Part shown: piece after piece, positions 41,882 to 52,106 of the stretch
Layout of the letters: every line of letters begins with the position of its first letter
Position numbering within the stretch: the first letter of the stretch is position 1
From: Pyropia yezoensis
Taxonomy: Eukaryota > Rhodophyta > Bangiophyceae > Bangiales > Bangiaceae
Direction: 5' to 3'
Assembly (NCBI GenBank): GCA_009829735.1
Contig: CM020619.1
Location: 31,021,751-31,085,750 of the forward strand
Length of the DNA stretch: 64,000 nucleotides
Notes under the pieces: model-generated
What the model saw: the letters and a program-made list of their open reading frames with translations, nothing else
The model's database searches: none
What the model was told of the DNA's origin: nothing
Made by a program: the position numbers and the translations under genes

Positions 41882-44251
41882 TCAGTGGGTAGACCCACTG
41901 CCCGAGGGAGGCCACTCACCCGTAAGCGCGTATACCTCCGTGCTCCACTGGTCGGCAATATCACGACGGTCTATCACCCGAGTCACCTCGGTGCATAGCT
42001 GGAAGAGGGTGCTGCGGCCAGCCTCCACGTCCTCCAGAGCTTTCTGGAGGCGGTCAAGCACACCACCAAAGCAACGCGCTGACCCAAGCAGCGCAGCACC
42101 TGGGGGGATATCCCCCCAGCTAACAGAGAGACCCCCCCGCATTGCGCGGGCAACAAGGGCGTCAACGCCCTCATACCAGAGACGGGGACCCCCGTCATGC
42201 AGGACAGGGGCGGGAGGTGACACTGGCGCAGCCAGAGGAGCCACAGGAGCCGACACGGCCACCACCGGAGCCGGTGGCGCCTGGTATGAGGCCCGGTAGG
42301 ACCCCACCGAGGGGGCTCCACCGTAGCCCCGGCGGGGCTCCGCCCGACGACGGGACACCTCACGCTCCCCCCCCGCAGAGCCCCACTCTCGGGAACGACG
42401 ACCCACCGCCGACGGTATCGGGTTACCGAACCACGGGGCAAGGACCTGATAAGGGTCATGGATGACCATGGGAATACCCAGGTCAGCAACAGCCTCGGTG
42501 GATGCCCACCCATGGCAACTGGGCTCACCCGGCTGAGTACGCCGGATACGCAACGAGTGACAAGGCAAGGGGATAGCCCCAGCCTGCGGGTCCCGGTCGG
42601 GGGAAGGGCCAACACCCCAGCCCAGTTCACGGCATCGTGAACAGCCAGCAGGGCCTCGAACTCCCGGGCCAACCCGGTCTTGGCAGCTATCAGGTCCACG
42701 CCCAATTGCGCGATGTGCCGACGGACACCCGTCGGAAGATGAAACAGGCGCCCCTGCCGGCGGACGGACAGCAAGAAGGAGGAAGCCTGCCCGAGGGTAA
42801 CCTCAAGGTTGAAGGTACCCTGCAACGGGTGGGCCGGCCGGGAGGCCAACACACTCCCGAAGTAGCGGAGACAGGAGCCGGTGTCAAACCGGAAAGCAGG
42901 GGCGGGTTCCCACCCCTCCTGCCACAGAGGCGGGCGCACGGGAGTGTATACCGGCGCACGACCGTTGCCGGTCTGCAACGCACACGTTATATCGGTGCGG
43001 AACGCATCCGCCATGACACCATGGTTACGCCGCCAGCTCGACGCCGACTTCAACCCCGCCATAGGCGGGTAGGGAGCCGTCAACGACAGATAAGGGGGTA
43101 CCCCCGGGTAGTAGTCAAAGTCGGGATACCGACCGGTACTGCCCACCGTCTCCCCAAACGCAACCGGCTCCGCCGCCGCCGCAATCCCCCGAGCACTCGC
43201 CGGGTTGTCAATCTCCCGCGGCAACGCGGGGGCAATCAAGTCGCATACCCCGAAGTTGGGGTCGAGGTAGACCTCACCCCGTCCCACCCGAGTGCGCCAG
43301 AGCTGCGCATGCCGGTTGTCCGGCTGACTCAGGATCCAATGGTGTTCCACTCGCACCGCGTTCGGCTGGTAGACCAGCCGCACCAACTCCCGCTCCCAAC
43401 TCGGGTCCACCTTGACGCGCCGGGAGGACTCTCCACGGGGATGGGGCAGGTGGAAGTCCACCCGCATCCGCCCATCGGACTCCATGTACTCTTGCACAGA
43501 CAGGCCCCGAACCCGGGCCACCAAGTCGGACATCGACATGGCGGGTTGACCCGCCGCCACGGCGACGCCGCCACCCAACGGGGCAACCCGGGCAGGACCA
43601 GGAAGAATCGGGGGCGCCGGGGGACGCACCACCGGAAGAGGGGCCGGCGCCGGAGGCGCGCGCGGCCGAGGAGGAAGAAGAAGGGCGGGCGCCCGCCCGG
43701 AGTAACTCCCGGAGTCCACTGCCATCGGGGTAGAGGCCTCTTGACCTTCACGCGTTCGCGGCACCGCGGGCAGAGCATCGCCGCCGCCCGGACCCGACGT
43801 GGGTACAACGGGGGAAGCACGGGTAGACCCGCTACCCGCCGCCGCGGACACACCAACCGGGCGGGCACCCGCGCCGTCTTGACCCGCCGGGCTGGCCGGG
43901 GTGCCTCCACCGCCATCCGCCGCGCCGGCGACACCGTCTTGAGGGAGAGCCGCGCCGGCACCGGCGACAGAAGCCATCCGGGCCGCCGGAGGAGTAGCGG
44001 TAGAGCCCACCGCTGCACGCGGTTGCCCGCCACCCGACGGAGCCGTCGTACCGCTTACACACGGACGACAACCCGCCCGGCGCGCCTTCCGGGGCCACAC
44101 GAACGGTCACCCGGTCGTCCTCGTCCTTTGACGAGCTCGCCAAGAAGCGCTTGGGGGCGGGGGTAGAGACGGGAACGTCGTGCACCATCACCTCTTCCTC
44201 CTCCTCAAGCAGGAGGTCGTCCTCACCCCCGGGTACCTGGGGGTCCGACAT
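41882..44251 (-). pseudogene. Antisense gene of B1 (about 790 codons, frame broken)
   Basis: Starts at ATG 44251-44249 (MSDPQVPGGEDD). First segment: acidic stretch LLLEEEEE, then near 44055 an extra base (CTTACAC against B2) shifts the frame. Second segment (to about 42570): Gly/Ala/Pro-rich part, then a conserved core (SDLVARVRGLSVQEYMESDG, RYPDFDYYPGVPPYLSL, RLFHLPTGVRRHIAQLGVDL). Third segment, in a different frame in both B1 and B2: GIPMVIHDPYQVLAPWFGNP, a Pro/Ala linker and a C-terminal block with GGPRLWYEG and IADQWSTEVYALTG. The C-terminal block and order of parts resemble the family-A antisense protein. No known domain. Opposite strand to pol, about 590 bp inside the 3' LTR. Confidence 0.65.
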
Positions 44252-44843
44252 GGTGCAACCGGGGTAGCAGGGGCGCCCCGTGCAGAAAAGCCGAGGCCGG
44301 CTCGACCCGGTACAAGGAACGCTCGCGCAGGACGAGCCAGGGAAGCGCGGGCACCCGCGCTTATGACCACAAACGGCCACGAGAAGCGCCGCAGGCACGC
44401 GGGTCGACCCGCGCCCCACGGGGCTACGAGCGCGCTCCACCCAGGCACCTGGACCGTAGCCACGCCCCCCCCACACACGGGGTAAGCAATTGGGGTCACC
44501 CCCAACCGCCCCCACGCAACGCGGGCAGCCCCCGCCTCCCACTCAATCGGCCACACGAGACGGGCCCCCCTACCACCAGGCACCTGGTGGCGGATCCGCT
44601 TGCACCACCCCTCGGAAAGGGGGGTCGTGAACATACCCGCATCGGGAATTTAACGGTCCGGAAAACGGATCGTGTGTGTACCACACAAAGGGGGGCACCC
44701 CCCTCAGACAACCTCGAAAAGGGGTGTCTGTCGCGACGGGGCGCAAAGCCCCACCCGACTGGTAAACGGTCACGCGACCCACTTACATTCGGTAACCCGA
44801 ATGCAACTCGACCCGAGGACGGGCCGAATCTAAGGAAGGGATG
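44252..44843. other. Leader between the B1 antisense gene and the 3' LTR
   Basis: 592 bp that would be the 5' leader of an antisense transcript starting in the LTR. It ends in the purine tract AAGGAAGGGATG (plus-strand primer for the element) at 44832-44843. B2 has a close counterpart at 61360-61945, so it is a stable part of the family. No gene seen. Confidence 0.55.
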
Positions 44844-45206
44844 TGTAGCAATATGGTTGTCCGTATTGTGACCCTAATATTAGGGGGGCTACTTCTAATC
44901 CTTGGCTTTCAATTCGAGAGTCCGGACCGGTCACGGTATCTATAAGTTACGTATGACCAGAGGGACTTGCATCTTGGGGTGGAGGGTAGTTAGTAATGTC
45001 TCCGAGGGTTTATAACGAGGGGGCCGGCGGCGAATCCACCGCCGGCCAAGGTAGAACAACAAACCCCTCCCATTTGGGCTCCCATCTTGGTCCCATGGCT
45101 TGCGCTCCAAGGACAGCAACCTTGGCCTCCCGGTGACGTTGGTGCCGATCCCCCTTGGTGAGTGTTCCCTGAGAGTGGACGTGCGACGGATACCTATTGT
45201 GCTACA
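44844..45206 (+). repeat. 3' LTR of B1
   Basis: 363 bp with TGTAGCAATATGG and ATTGTGCTACA ends, about 13 differences to 34481-34843. The double-sided TATA (GTTTATAACG, about 45009-45018) and the 9-bp hairpin are kept. Followed by the duplicated target CCTTG. Confidence 0.95.
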
Positions 45207-46536
45207 CCTTGTCCTCGTCAGCCAGAGGGATCTGCCAGTAACCGGCATTACAATCCAGCGTCGAGAAGAGTGTGGCATCACCAAGAAAGTCGATGCAATC
45301 ATCCATCCGGGGTATCGGGTACACATCCTTGACTGTCATCTCGTTCAGGCGCCGGTAGTCAACGCAGAAACGGAAGTGACCGCCAGGTTTCGGGACGACT
45401 ACCACCGGGAAAGCCCACTCGCCATCAGACGGCTCGATAAAATCCATCTTGAGCATCTTGTTAACCTGCTTCTCAATCTCATCCCGGCGATGAGGTCCAG
45501 CCCGGTATGGTTGCATGTGCACTGGCTTGGCATCTGGCTTGAGTTGAATCCGGTGTAGGGTGGCGTCCATCTTGCCCAGCTCTCCAGACCACAGGTGCTG
45601 ATATTCCCGGAGAAGCTTCTCCAGTGCCCCCTTCAAGTCGGGAGGGACATTTTCTTGATTGACCTTCGGCATCCCGGGCGGTGCTTGTTCGGGCTTCGGA
45701 GTAGCGCTGCCAGCCTGCTCTTGTTCCGGAGATACGTCTAAGGCCGTCAAGTTGGATGCCAGCTCTTGTTGCAGGTTCAAGAGGTCTTCCTTGCTCATAG
45801 CACGGGCGGACCCCCGGTAAGGCTCTGCTGTACCAACTCGGGTGCCCTTGGCGAGGGTTATTGGCTTCCGGCTCACGTTGACGATCAGCACCGAGAACGG
45901 GGTGTGCCTCTCCACCTTCTTGTGATGTCCGTGGGCCAAGTATAATCGGTGTTTCGCCAGAAATTCCTTGCGTCCGTAGATCAGGCATTGACCTGCAGTC
46001 CGGGTCGTGACTTGAACCTCGGTCTCCGAGCGAGGAGGTAGGAGTACCGGTTTGAAGAGAGTCAAGGTAGAGGGTGGGATACGTTCCTTCTTGTTCTTGA
46101 CCACACGAACCTTGGCGTCCAGGTGCTCCAGCACTGGTGACACAAACCCATGGTTGAACTGCACCTTTCCTTCTCCGGGCAGGATACTCTTGACATGCTG
46201 CTTCTGGAAGTCCCAGCCTAGGATGAGGGGGACTGATAGGGTATTGACGACTAGAAAGGGAAAAAGCATTGGTTCATTGTTGACATAGATGGCGACGGGA
46301 AGACGGCCAAGCGGTAGTAGGGTTTGACCGGATGCGTCTACAATGCGGGTTCTGGTAGGCGCTCTCCAGGCATGTCGACGCCAGCCCGGAGGTAACAGGT
46401 TCTCAGTGATGACGCTTGGTCCGGCCCCCGTGTCAACCACCGGCGTAACAGCTTGGGGGAGGCTATCCCCCACACGCATACGAGCATAAATCTTGAGGTT
46501 TTCCTTACGCAGGACGAGCAAGGTCCCCTTGAACAA
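45207..46536 (-). pseudogene. Pol of A2, 5' part: protease and start of reverse transcriptase
   Basis: Open on the minus strand from 46536 (reading LFKGTLLVLRKENLK) to the B1 junction, with the protease motif VVDTGAGPSVI (near 46435), FLVVNTLSVPLILGWDF typical of the retropepsin C half, and the first part of the reverse transcriptase (FRFCVDYRRLNEMTVKDVYPIPRMDD, CNAGYWQIPLADED). It continues at 34480. The A1 copy begins within this part, at the codons for LFKPVLLPP. The gene is split by B1 and has a deletion further on. Confidence 0.9.
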
Positions 46537-46664
46537 ACAGGGTGTCCAGGCGGCTACCGGTTGAGCAGGTAACTGCCGTCCTTTCTCCCGGCACGCAAGG
46601 GGAGAACGGGTAGAAGTACCCTGCCGTTGGAGGTTCGGGAAGACACTTGGGGAGAGCGCCTGCC

Positions 46665-48547
46665 CTACTCGTTTCCCGGGTCCGAGGAGTCCTTAGAGGT
46701 TTCGGTCTCCAGGTCAAAGTCCGTAGGAGCTTCCCTTGCCAGAGCCTCCGTGATGGTCTGTAGGGTTGCTACTCGGATTGCGTGTACCTGTGCCTTGTTC
46801 ATCTTGGAGGGTGCCCGCCGGTCAGCCCAGTTGACCGCCTTTGCAAACACCAGTCCTTGACGCTTGAGTTTCTCCTGGAGGTCCTTGGGAATGGTTGGGC
46901 ACTGGTAGGACATGTGATCCTCCTTTTGGCACAGCCAACAAGACCGGAACCGCTGGTTCCTGACCTTCTTGGGGGCGACCAGGGAAGGTTGCTCCTTAGA
47001 AACGAAGCCTCCCCACTTGTCCCCTGACCTCACGGGTGAGGCCTCGCCAACTGCGAGCACCGGTACAGGGCTATCACCTCCCTTATACTTGTCGGGTCCG
47101 GGACGAACTCGCGACAACGGCTTGGGAGTTGATACCATGGGAGCTTGGAGGGCCTTGGCTTGCCGGTACTTGCCCTGGGTGTAGGCCATCAACTGCTGGA
47201 AGGTATGTTCTTGATGTTCCTAGTTGTAGTTCTCCGCATCCACTTAAAGATATTCAGGAAGCCCTTCCGAGAAGATCTTCTTGAGCCTGTCCTCAGGGTA
47301 AACGTTGCCACAAGCCTCGCTCATCTCCCGGACACGACGAGCGAATGCCTCTGGAGTCTGTTGTCTCTCCATGGTTGCCCGGTTCAGGCTGCCGACTGCC
47401 TTACGCAGGGAGTCCGCGTCAGCGTAGTTGGACAGGAGCCAGTTGACCGCCTCCGGGTAACTCGCAACGGTACGTCCGACAATGGGTCCGGCCGAGTCTG
47501 GTAGAACCTGTGCAAACCGCTGTTCGCTTCTCTGGTCATGAAGTTAACCAGGAGGTAGAGAGCTTTGCCCTCGGACACATCGTTGTCATTGCATGCCTTG
47601 ACAAACCGGCGCAGGAAGGCAAAGATAAGCGCCGGTCTCTTCCCGGAAAACTTAGGATGTCCCCCAAAGCTCGGCTGCATTCGCCGGTTCAGGGATGCCA
47701 TCTTCTTGGCCATCTTCCGGGTGTAACCTTGGTCTTGGTTCTCCAGCCGGTAGTTACCCCAATACGTGACCTTGTTCAGGGTGGCATCTCCCACTTGGTG
47801 GGCAGGGAAGTCGAACTCGACTAGCCTGCGCCGGGTAGGACCGGGAGATGCGTCCCAGTCATATCCCTCCTCAGAGCTGGAGGAACTGGTCTCGCTGGCG
47901 CTAGAGCGACGGCGACGACGCCGACGCCTACGGCTGCTCCGGTTACCGGTCTTGGAGCTCCCCGCCCCATAGGATGCAAGGGGAGGAAAAGCTTGGCCGG
48001 TCCCAGGAGTCGAAGTCTCAGGAAGACCCGTAGAACCAGTCATAGCGGTGCCTCTGGCACTGCTAGTGCCCACAGGAAGAGGTGTATACACCCAGCTGCC
48101 ATGTGTGGGTCCAGGAGTAAACACACCAGGGGCTATCCCTGGAGGTTGAGGAGTAGAACCGACAGGAGGGAGACGTCTGCTGCGAGCGGACTCGAACGCC
48201 GTTGACCCCGGGGTGGCTCCCACAGGAGGAACAGCCGGAGGAACGGGAGCAGGAGGTACTTGGCCGCCTGTAGACTCCAGTCCGCTACCGGATGTCACGC
48301 CCAGGTCTGCTTCACCTGTAGGGAGAACGCCGGGTTGGGCACCGTCCCCCGCGGTGACCAGGGATGCGTCAAGGGACGCGGGGTCTACCCCTTCGGGCAC
48401 CGTCGTGCCAGGGAGGGTAGCCACGTTGGTCTCTTGACAGCCACAGTCCAGTTGCCTGCGTGTCCAAAGATCGCAAGACAACAAGAAAGGGGTTGGAGAG
48501 CCAGGAATGGGATTCCCGTGAACGGGTGCAAATAATTCCCAAACCAC
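46665..48547 (-). pseudogene. Gag of A2, frameshift and two stops
   Basis: The minus-strand frame opens near 48547 (no ATG decides the start), has a Gly/Ser/Pro-rich N-terminus, an Arg-rich run (nine or more Arg near 47920), then the capsid-like region PKFSGKRPALIFAFLRRFVKAC. Near 47500 the frame shifts, and TAA and TAG follow at about 47244 and 47222 before QQLMAYTQGKYRQAK. The last part has the CCHC zinc knuckle CWLCQKEDHMSYQC (near 46925) and ends with TAG at 46667-46665. The capsid region resembles C1 Gag (FLRRF..AC.DN..SEG.A.Y). Not functional as it stands. Confidence 0.85.
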
Positions 48548-48612
48548 AGAAAAAGACAGAACAGGAACAACCCAACCGCTGCTCCCAAATGTCTCTTCTC
48601 AAACACTCCAAT

Positions 48613-48629
48613 CCCCTGCTGCTCCACCA
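48613..48629 (-). other. Primer-binding site of A2
   Basis: On the minus strand TGGTGGAGCAGCAGGGG, four bases after the LTR end. It is identical to the site of B1 and C1. Confidence 0.75.
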
Positions 48630-48633
48630 AATA

Positions 48634-49205
48634 TGTGGTATAAAACCCGATCCTCTCAGACACGTGTCAATATCCCTCGGGGGAAAGGGACAGGTAACAT
48701 AGAAAGGGGAACTACGAGAATGGTATGCCTGTTGCCTCACGTGCCTGCTCGCAGAGCAAACAGATACGCACGGTAGTGCACACGGGGAAGAGGAAAGCAA
48801 ACGCGCAGTTGTCTTTTTCCCTGAGGGCGCAGGCCAAGGGCGCCTCGCTGTCCCTCTTAACGTGCATCTGGGGAAGCCTCGGCACGTTGGCCAGGTAGCC
48901 CCCCCATAACCCCGAGTGGCCCCGACCCGAGTGTAACCTCGTCAGGTCGGGGGCCACTATCACTACTAATTCAATTCCCACTCACTAATCTCACACTCAA
49001 ATCCTCTCAAATCAAGTCCCTCACAAGTATGCAAAAACCCATCAGAAATCCCTCTCTCACGTGTGGATAGCGTAGTCCACCGCATCCCAGTGCCGGGCAC
49101 GGGCCACGGCCGCCAGCCATCACCACACGGCGGGCGTGTACTGGCACCTGGTGCCCTCTGGTTGCAGTCCCGGGTCGGCGCCAAGTCGGGGCCAGGGATG
49201 CTACA
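48634..49205 (-). repeat. 5' LTR of A2
   Basis: 572 bp, TGTGGTATAAAACCCG to GGGATGCTACA on the plus strand, about 12 differences (11 substitutions, one gap) to 28826-29396. Flanked on the outside by GCCCT, the target duplication. Confidence 0.93.
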
Positions 49206-49838
49206 GCCCTCAGGTACCGTTGGGACCCGGGAGGCTGACTTGGGACCCGGCTGGCAGCGTTACGTGGAACCACGCGCTGGTTTGGGATCCCTGCATCGGT
49301 GGCCCGGGGCAGTGGCGACACGCCCGGTGCCCTGATTGGTCCCCCGGAGTGGAGGACGTGCCCGGTTGGGGGCATGCTGACCTTCGGGTTATTTGCTTGA
49401 TTTTTCGCTTTTATTGTCCTTGCGTGATTTTGTGTCTTTCCCCTTTTTCTCACTGGGTTTTTTTTTTTGGGATTGACATTTGCGTGTGGGGGGATTTCGC
49501 TTTCTTTTCGTGTGTTGGCCCGGTGAGCGGCCGATGCCTTGCTGGCACTTGGCCCGCTGGGGGCGCCCTCTGGGGGCCTCGCTATGAGACCCTGGAGGGG
49601 CCAGGGGGGGAGGTTCTTGAGGGGTGCTCCGGGGTTCTCCCCGGGGCCATCTTGTAAAATCAACAGTGCTTTGGGTTCGTTCTCCCTCGGGCTTTTGTCC
49701 TGTTTACATTTGCCTCGTATCGTGGCGGGCGAGTGGACCAGCAAGGGCTCATTCCTGTTCCTTCTTGGGCTTCGGACTGTGGTCTCTGTGTGTGTGTTTG
49801 TGGTTCGTGGTTTCGGGAACCGGGTCCCATTACGCTAC
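49206..49838. other. Unassigned stretch, probably LTR or leader of element D
   Basis: 633 bp between A2 and the C1 gag gene. It starts with the A2 target copy GCCCT, so it should belong to D. Its right end reads, on the minus strand, TGTAGCGTAATGGGACC, a start like the LTRs of A and B, and it interrupts C1 gag at once. I find neither the usual primer site nor the missing D Gag N-terminus in it. T-rich in the middle (a 13-T run near 49460). Confidence 0.35.
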
Positions 49839-51618
49839 ACCCGGGAGGGTCTTCCCGACTTTGGAACCCGAGAGGCTGCCTTGGGAAGTTCCCACTGCGG
49901 CTGCCACCTTATCCTTAGGGATCCGGCGTGCCTCTCGCAGCTCTTTGGCTTTGCGAGTCTCCTCTCTCTCCTTGGCCAATTCGGCCTGCCATTCCTGGCG
50001 TTGCTCATCTTGCAGCTTGCAGTAAGCCTCCCCTCTGCGGTAGGCAAACCTGACCAACTCGGCCAGTGTCGCCCGGGAGGTATTATGCTCCCGGGTCTCC
50101 ATACAGACCGACCAATGGAGACCTTTCACAAAGCGACTCTTCACCACAGCTTGTGGGTGAAGAAAGCCACAGAGATCGTAATGCTTACGGACTCGGTCCG
50201 CGAAGGACAACTCGTTCTCATTCTCCTCCTGGTGCGCTTGCGTAAACTCCTCGACTTGAAGAGCTAACTCGGCTTCATCAACCATAGCGCTCATCAACCA
50301 GTTGATAGGCTCTAGGTAGGACGTCAACTCACCAGCTCCTCCACTTGAGGAACTGGGCATGACGGACATAATTTCCGTCCGTAGATCGCCCTTGGTGAAT
50401 TACTGTAGCATGTAGAAAGCCACGCCTTCACTTATGGCATTGTCGTCACAGGCTGTTGTAAAACGACGCAGGAATTTGAAGACGTGGAGGGGGGGAGTTC
50501 CATCCCACTCTGCTTTGCGCCCAAAAGAGTGAGTTACATTCTTCTTGGCACGGCCCATTACTCGGGCCTGAACAGGGCCATACGCCACTGACTTGTTGTT
50601 CAGGGCGAAGGCCTTTCAGTCAAAGATACCCCGTTAGACCGGATTGGCTACCTGGATCTTGGGCGGCACCTCACGTTGAGGAAACAGCCGCTGGGGCCAA
50701 CGGGTAAACTGACCCGTCTCTGCCGTCAGCACCGGCGGGCTGGGTGTAACCCCCGATATCTCTACAGGAGACGCCCCTGTATTCGGCGTTCGACCTGCTG
50801 ACGTCCCCGTGGTTCCCAAGTTGGAAGTCACAGGGGTTGGTCCCTGTTCGGGACGCCCCGACGCAGGCGTAGGGTGAAGTGTTCACTGCGTCTGCGGGCT
50901 CGAGAGCCCCACTCCGGTTTGGACATTGAGACCATGTGGCAAACTCGCCACAATCTGATATAGAAAAGTATTCGTCATCGCAACCACCAGTTCCGGCAAA
51001 GCCTGCCGCAACACATCGGTCGCCTCCCGACAGACAGTTTCCGACAGGAGAGGGTTCTCGACTCCAGTTGGATCTCGGTCAGCCTCCGAAAGTCGACCTG
51101 AGGGGAGACCACGACCCTCAGGGGTCTCAACCGAGGGCAATGGCGCGAGCCCATCACCGACCAATGGAGGTCCGCCGTTCTCCGAAAGCCTAGTTGGCGA
51201 TTGCTCCATGCCAAAGTTGGCTCCAACCCCAGTGGATCCCGCGGGGACACTCCTCTCACCTTGGGACGTTCCCGTTGAGCGTACCACCAGGAGGCGGGAC
51301 TTCGGTCCACCATCATCGGGGGTGTCACCCGAATGAACTCCCGCCTGAGTCGGGGTGGCCAGTTTCCCGCCCGCACTCCCAGTCCTGCTGGCTTGAGGGA
51401 CCTCCAGTCTCTCTGCGACCCCAGGTACACCAACCTGTGTCTCACCAGTAATCTAAGGCACTGGAGTACGTGCGTCACCCGTGTACTCCCCGGACGACGG
51501 GGGGTCCAGTCCAGCCATGTTGGCTGACGACCCGTACGACACAGTCCAAGACCACCGTTCCTCTGAGACAGAGGGCCCCCTAAACCCGGGTGCACCCAGA
51601 GGTAAAGTTTACCTCTGT
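49839..51618 (-). pseudogene. Gag of element C1, several nonsense codons, cut at its end
   Basis: All recognisable pieces are in one minus-strand frame: a Ser/Pro/Gly-rich N-terminus (about 51287-50883), then SFGRKAEWDGTPPLHVFKFLRRFTTACDDN and, after a stop, INWLMSAMVDEAELALQVEEFTQAHQEENENELSFADRVRKHYDLCG-type capsid sequence, and a charged coiled stretch rich in Glu/Lys/Arg (about 50040-49900). Stops occur near 50883, 50637, 50618 and 50402. The gene ends at 49839 where the TGTAGC end of the next element begins, before any zinc knuckle. The capsid part resembles A2 Gag. Non-functional. Confidence 0.75.
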
Positions 51619-51635
51619 CCCCTGCTGCTCCACCA
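51619..51635 (-). other. Primer-binding site of C1
   Basis: Minus strand TGGTGGAGCAGCAGGGG, two bases after the LTR; identical to A2 and B1. Confidence 0.7.
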
Positions 51636-51637
51636 AA

Positions 51638-52106
51638 TGTGGCAAGAACCACTCGCACACCCAGCACCTAAGCTGGGGTGGTGCACAAGGGCTGCCTCCC
51701 GTGTCGGTGAAATCGGAAGAAGTGCATGTCGCACAAACGCTGTCTCTGTTGTGGGGCAATCCCCCCAATAGTAAACAAGAACATGGTGAGTGGGCCAACA
51801 GTTTCCTGGTCGGGACGGGGAAACGAGGCCAAGCCCCGCTGTCCCTCCCCTTATCCCCCCAGGGTCCTCTCACAATCTCGCCACTCAGAATCTCCCACCC
51901 CAGAACCTGCCCACCGGGCCACACGAAAATTCAAGACGATACAATGCAGAAAACCCTCAAATCCATGTTGGATTTACTATCAAGCAAAGTATCCCTGACT
52001 CAGGGAAATTCGGGATCAAACGCAAACGGAGGAACGGGTCTGACCAGTTGTCCCCCGTCCCAGTATGGCACGCTCTGCCCCCCTGCGTAGGGCCAGTTCT
52101 GCCACA
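51638..52106 (-). repeat. 5' LTR of element C1
   Basis: 469 bp bounded by TGTGGCAAGAACC and GTTCTGCCACA on the plus strand, that is, TGTGGCA/TGCCACA inverted ends. The primer site and gag follow on the minus strand. It marks the right border of the retroelement nest. The matching 3' LTR is not in the window. Confidence 0.7.

Larger units (their letters stand above)
34481..45206 (+). mobile_element. Family-B Ty3/gypsy retrotransposon B1, full length
   Basis: 10.7 kb, inserted in A2 pol with the exact duplication CCTTG (34476-34480 and 45207-45211). Order: 5' LTR (34481-34843), primer site, gag (35069-37252), pol (37336-41427), palindrome-rich spacer, antisense gene (44251-41882, minus), purine tract AAGGAAGGGATG and 3' LTR (44844-45206). 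The two LTRs are both 363 bp and differ at about 13 positions by my count. Pol is open; gag has one stop and the antisense gene a frameshift. Confidence 0.95.
28826..49205 (-). mobile_element. Family-A Ty3/gypsy retrotransposon A2, nearly complete, split by B1
   Basis: Reading on the minus strand: 5' LTR (49205-48634), primer site, gag (48547-46665), protease and reverse transcriptase (46536-45207), [B1 insertion 34481-45206], rest of pol (34480-31847), antisense gene on the plus strand (29584-31701) and 3' LTR (29396-28826). The 5-bp duplication GCCCT flanks it (28821-28825 and 49206-49210). Without B1 it is about 9.65 kb. LTRs differ at about 12 of 571 positions. Gag and pol are both broken, so it is not active. 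Confidence 0.92.

Noticed and set aside
42637..44166. 509-codon plus-strand frame in B1
   Set aside because: It is the mirror of the minus-strand antisense gene; B2 supports the minus-strand coding, and the plus-strand product is Arg/Gly-rich without a counterpart.
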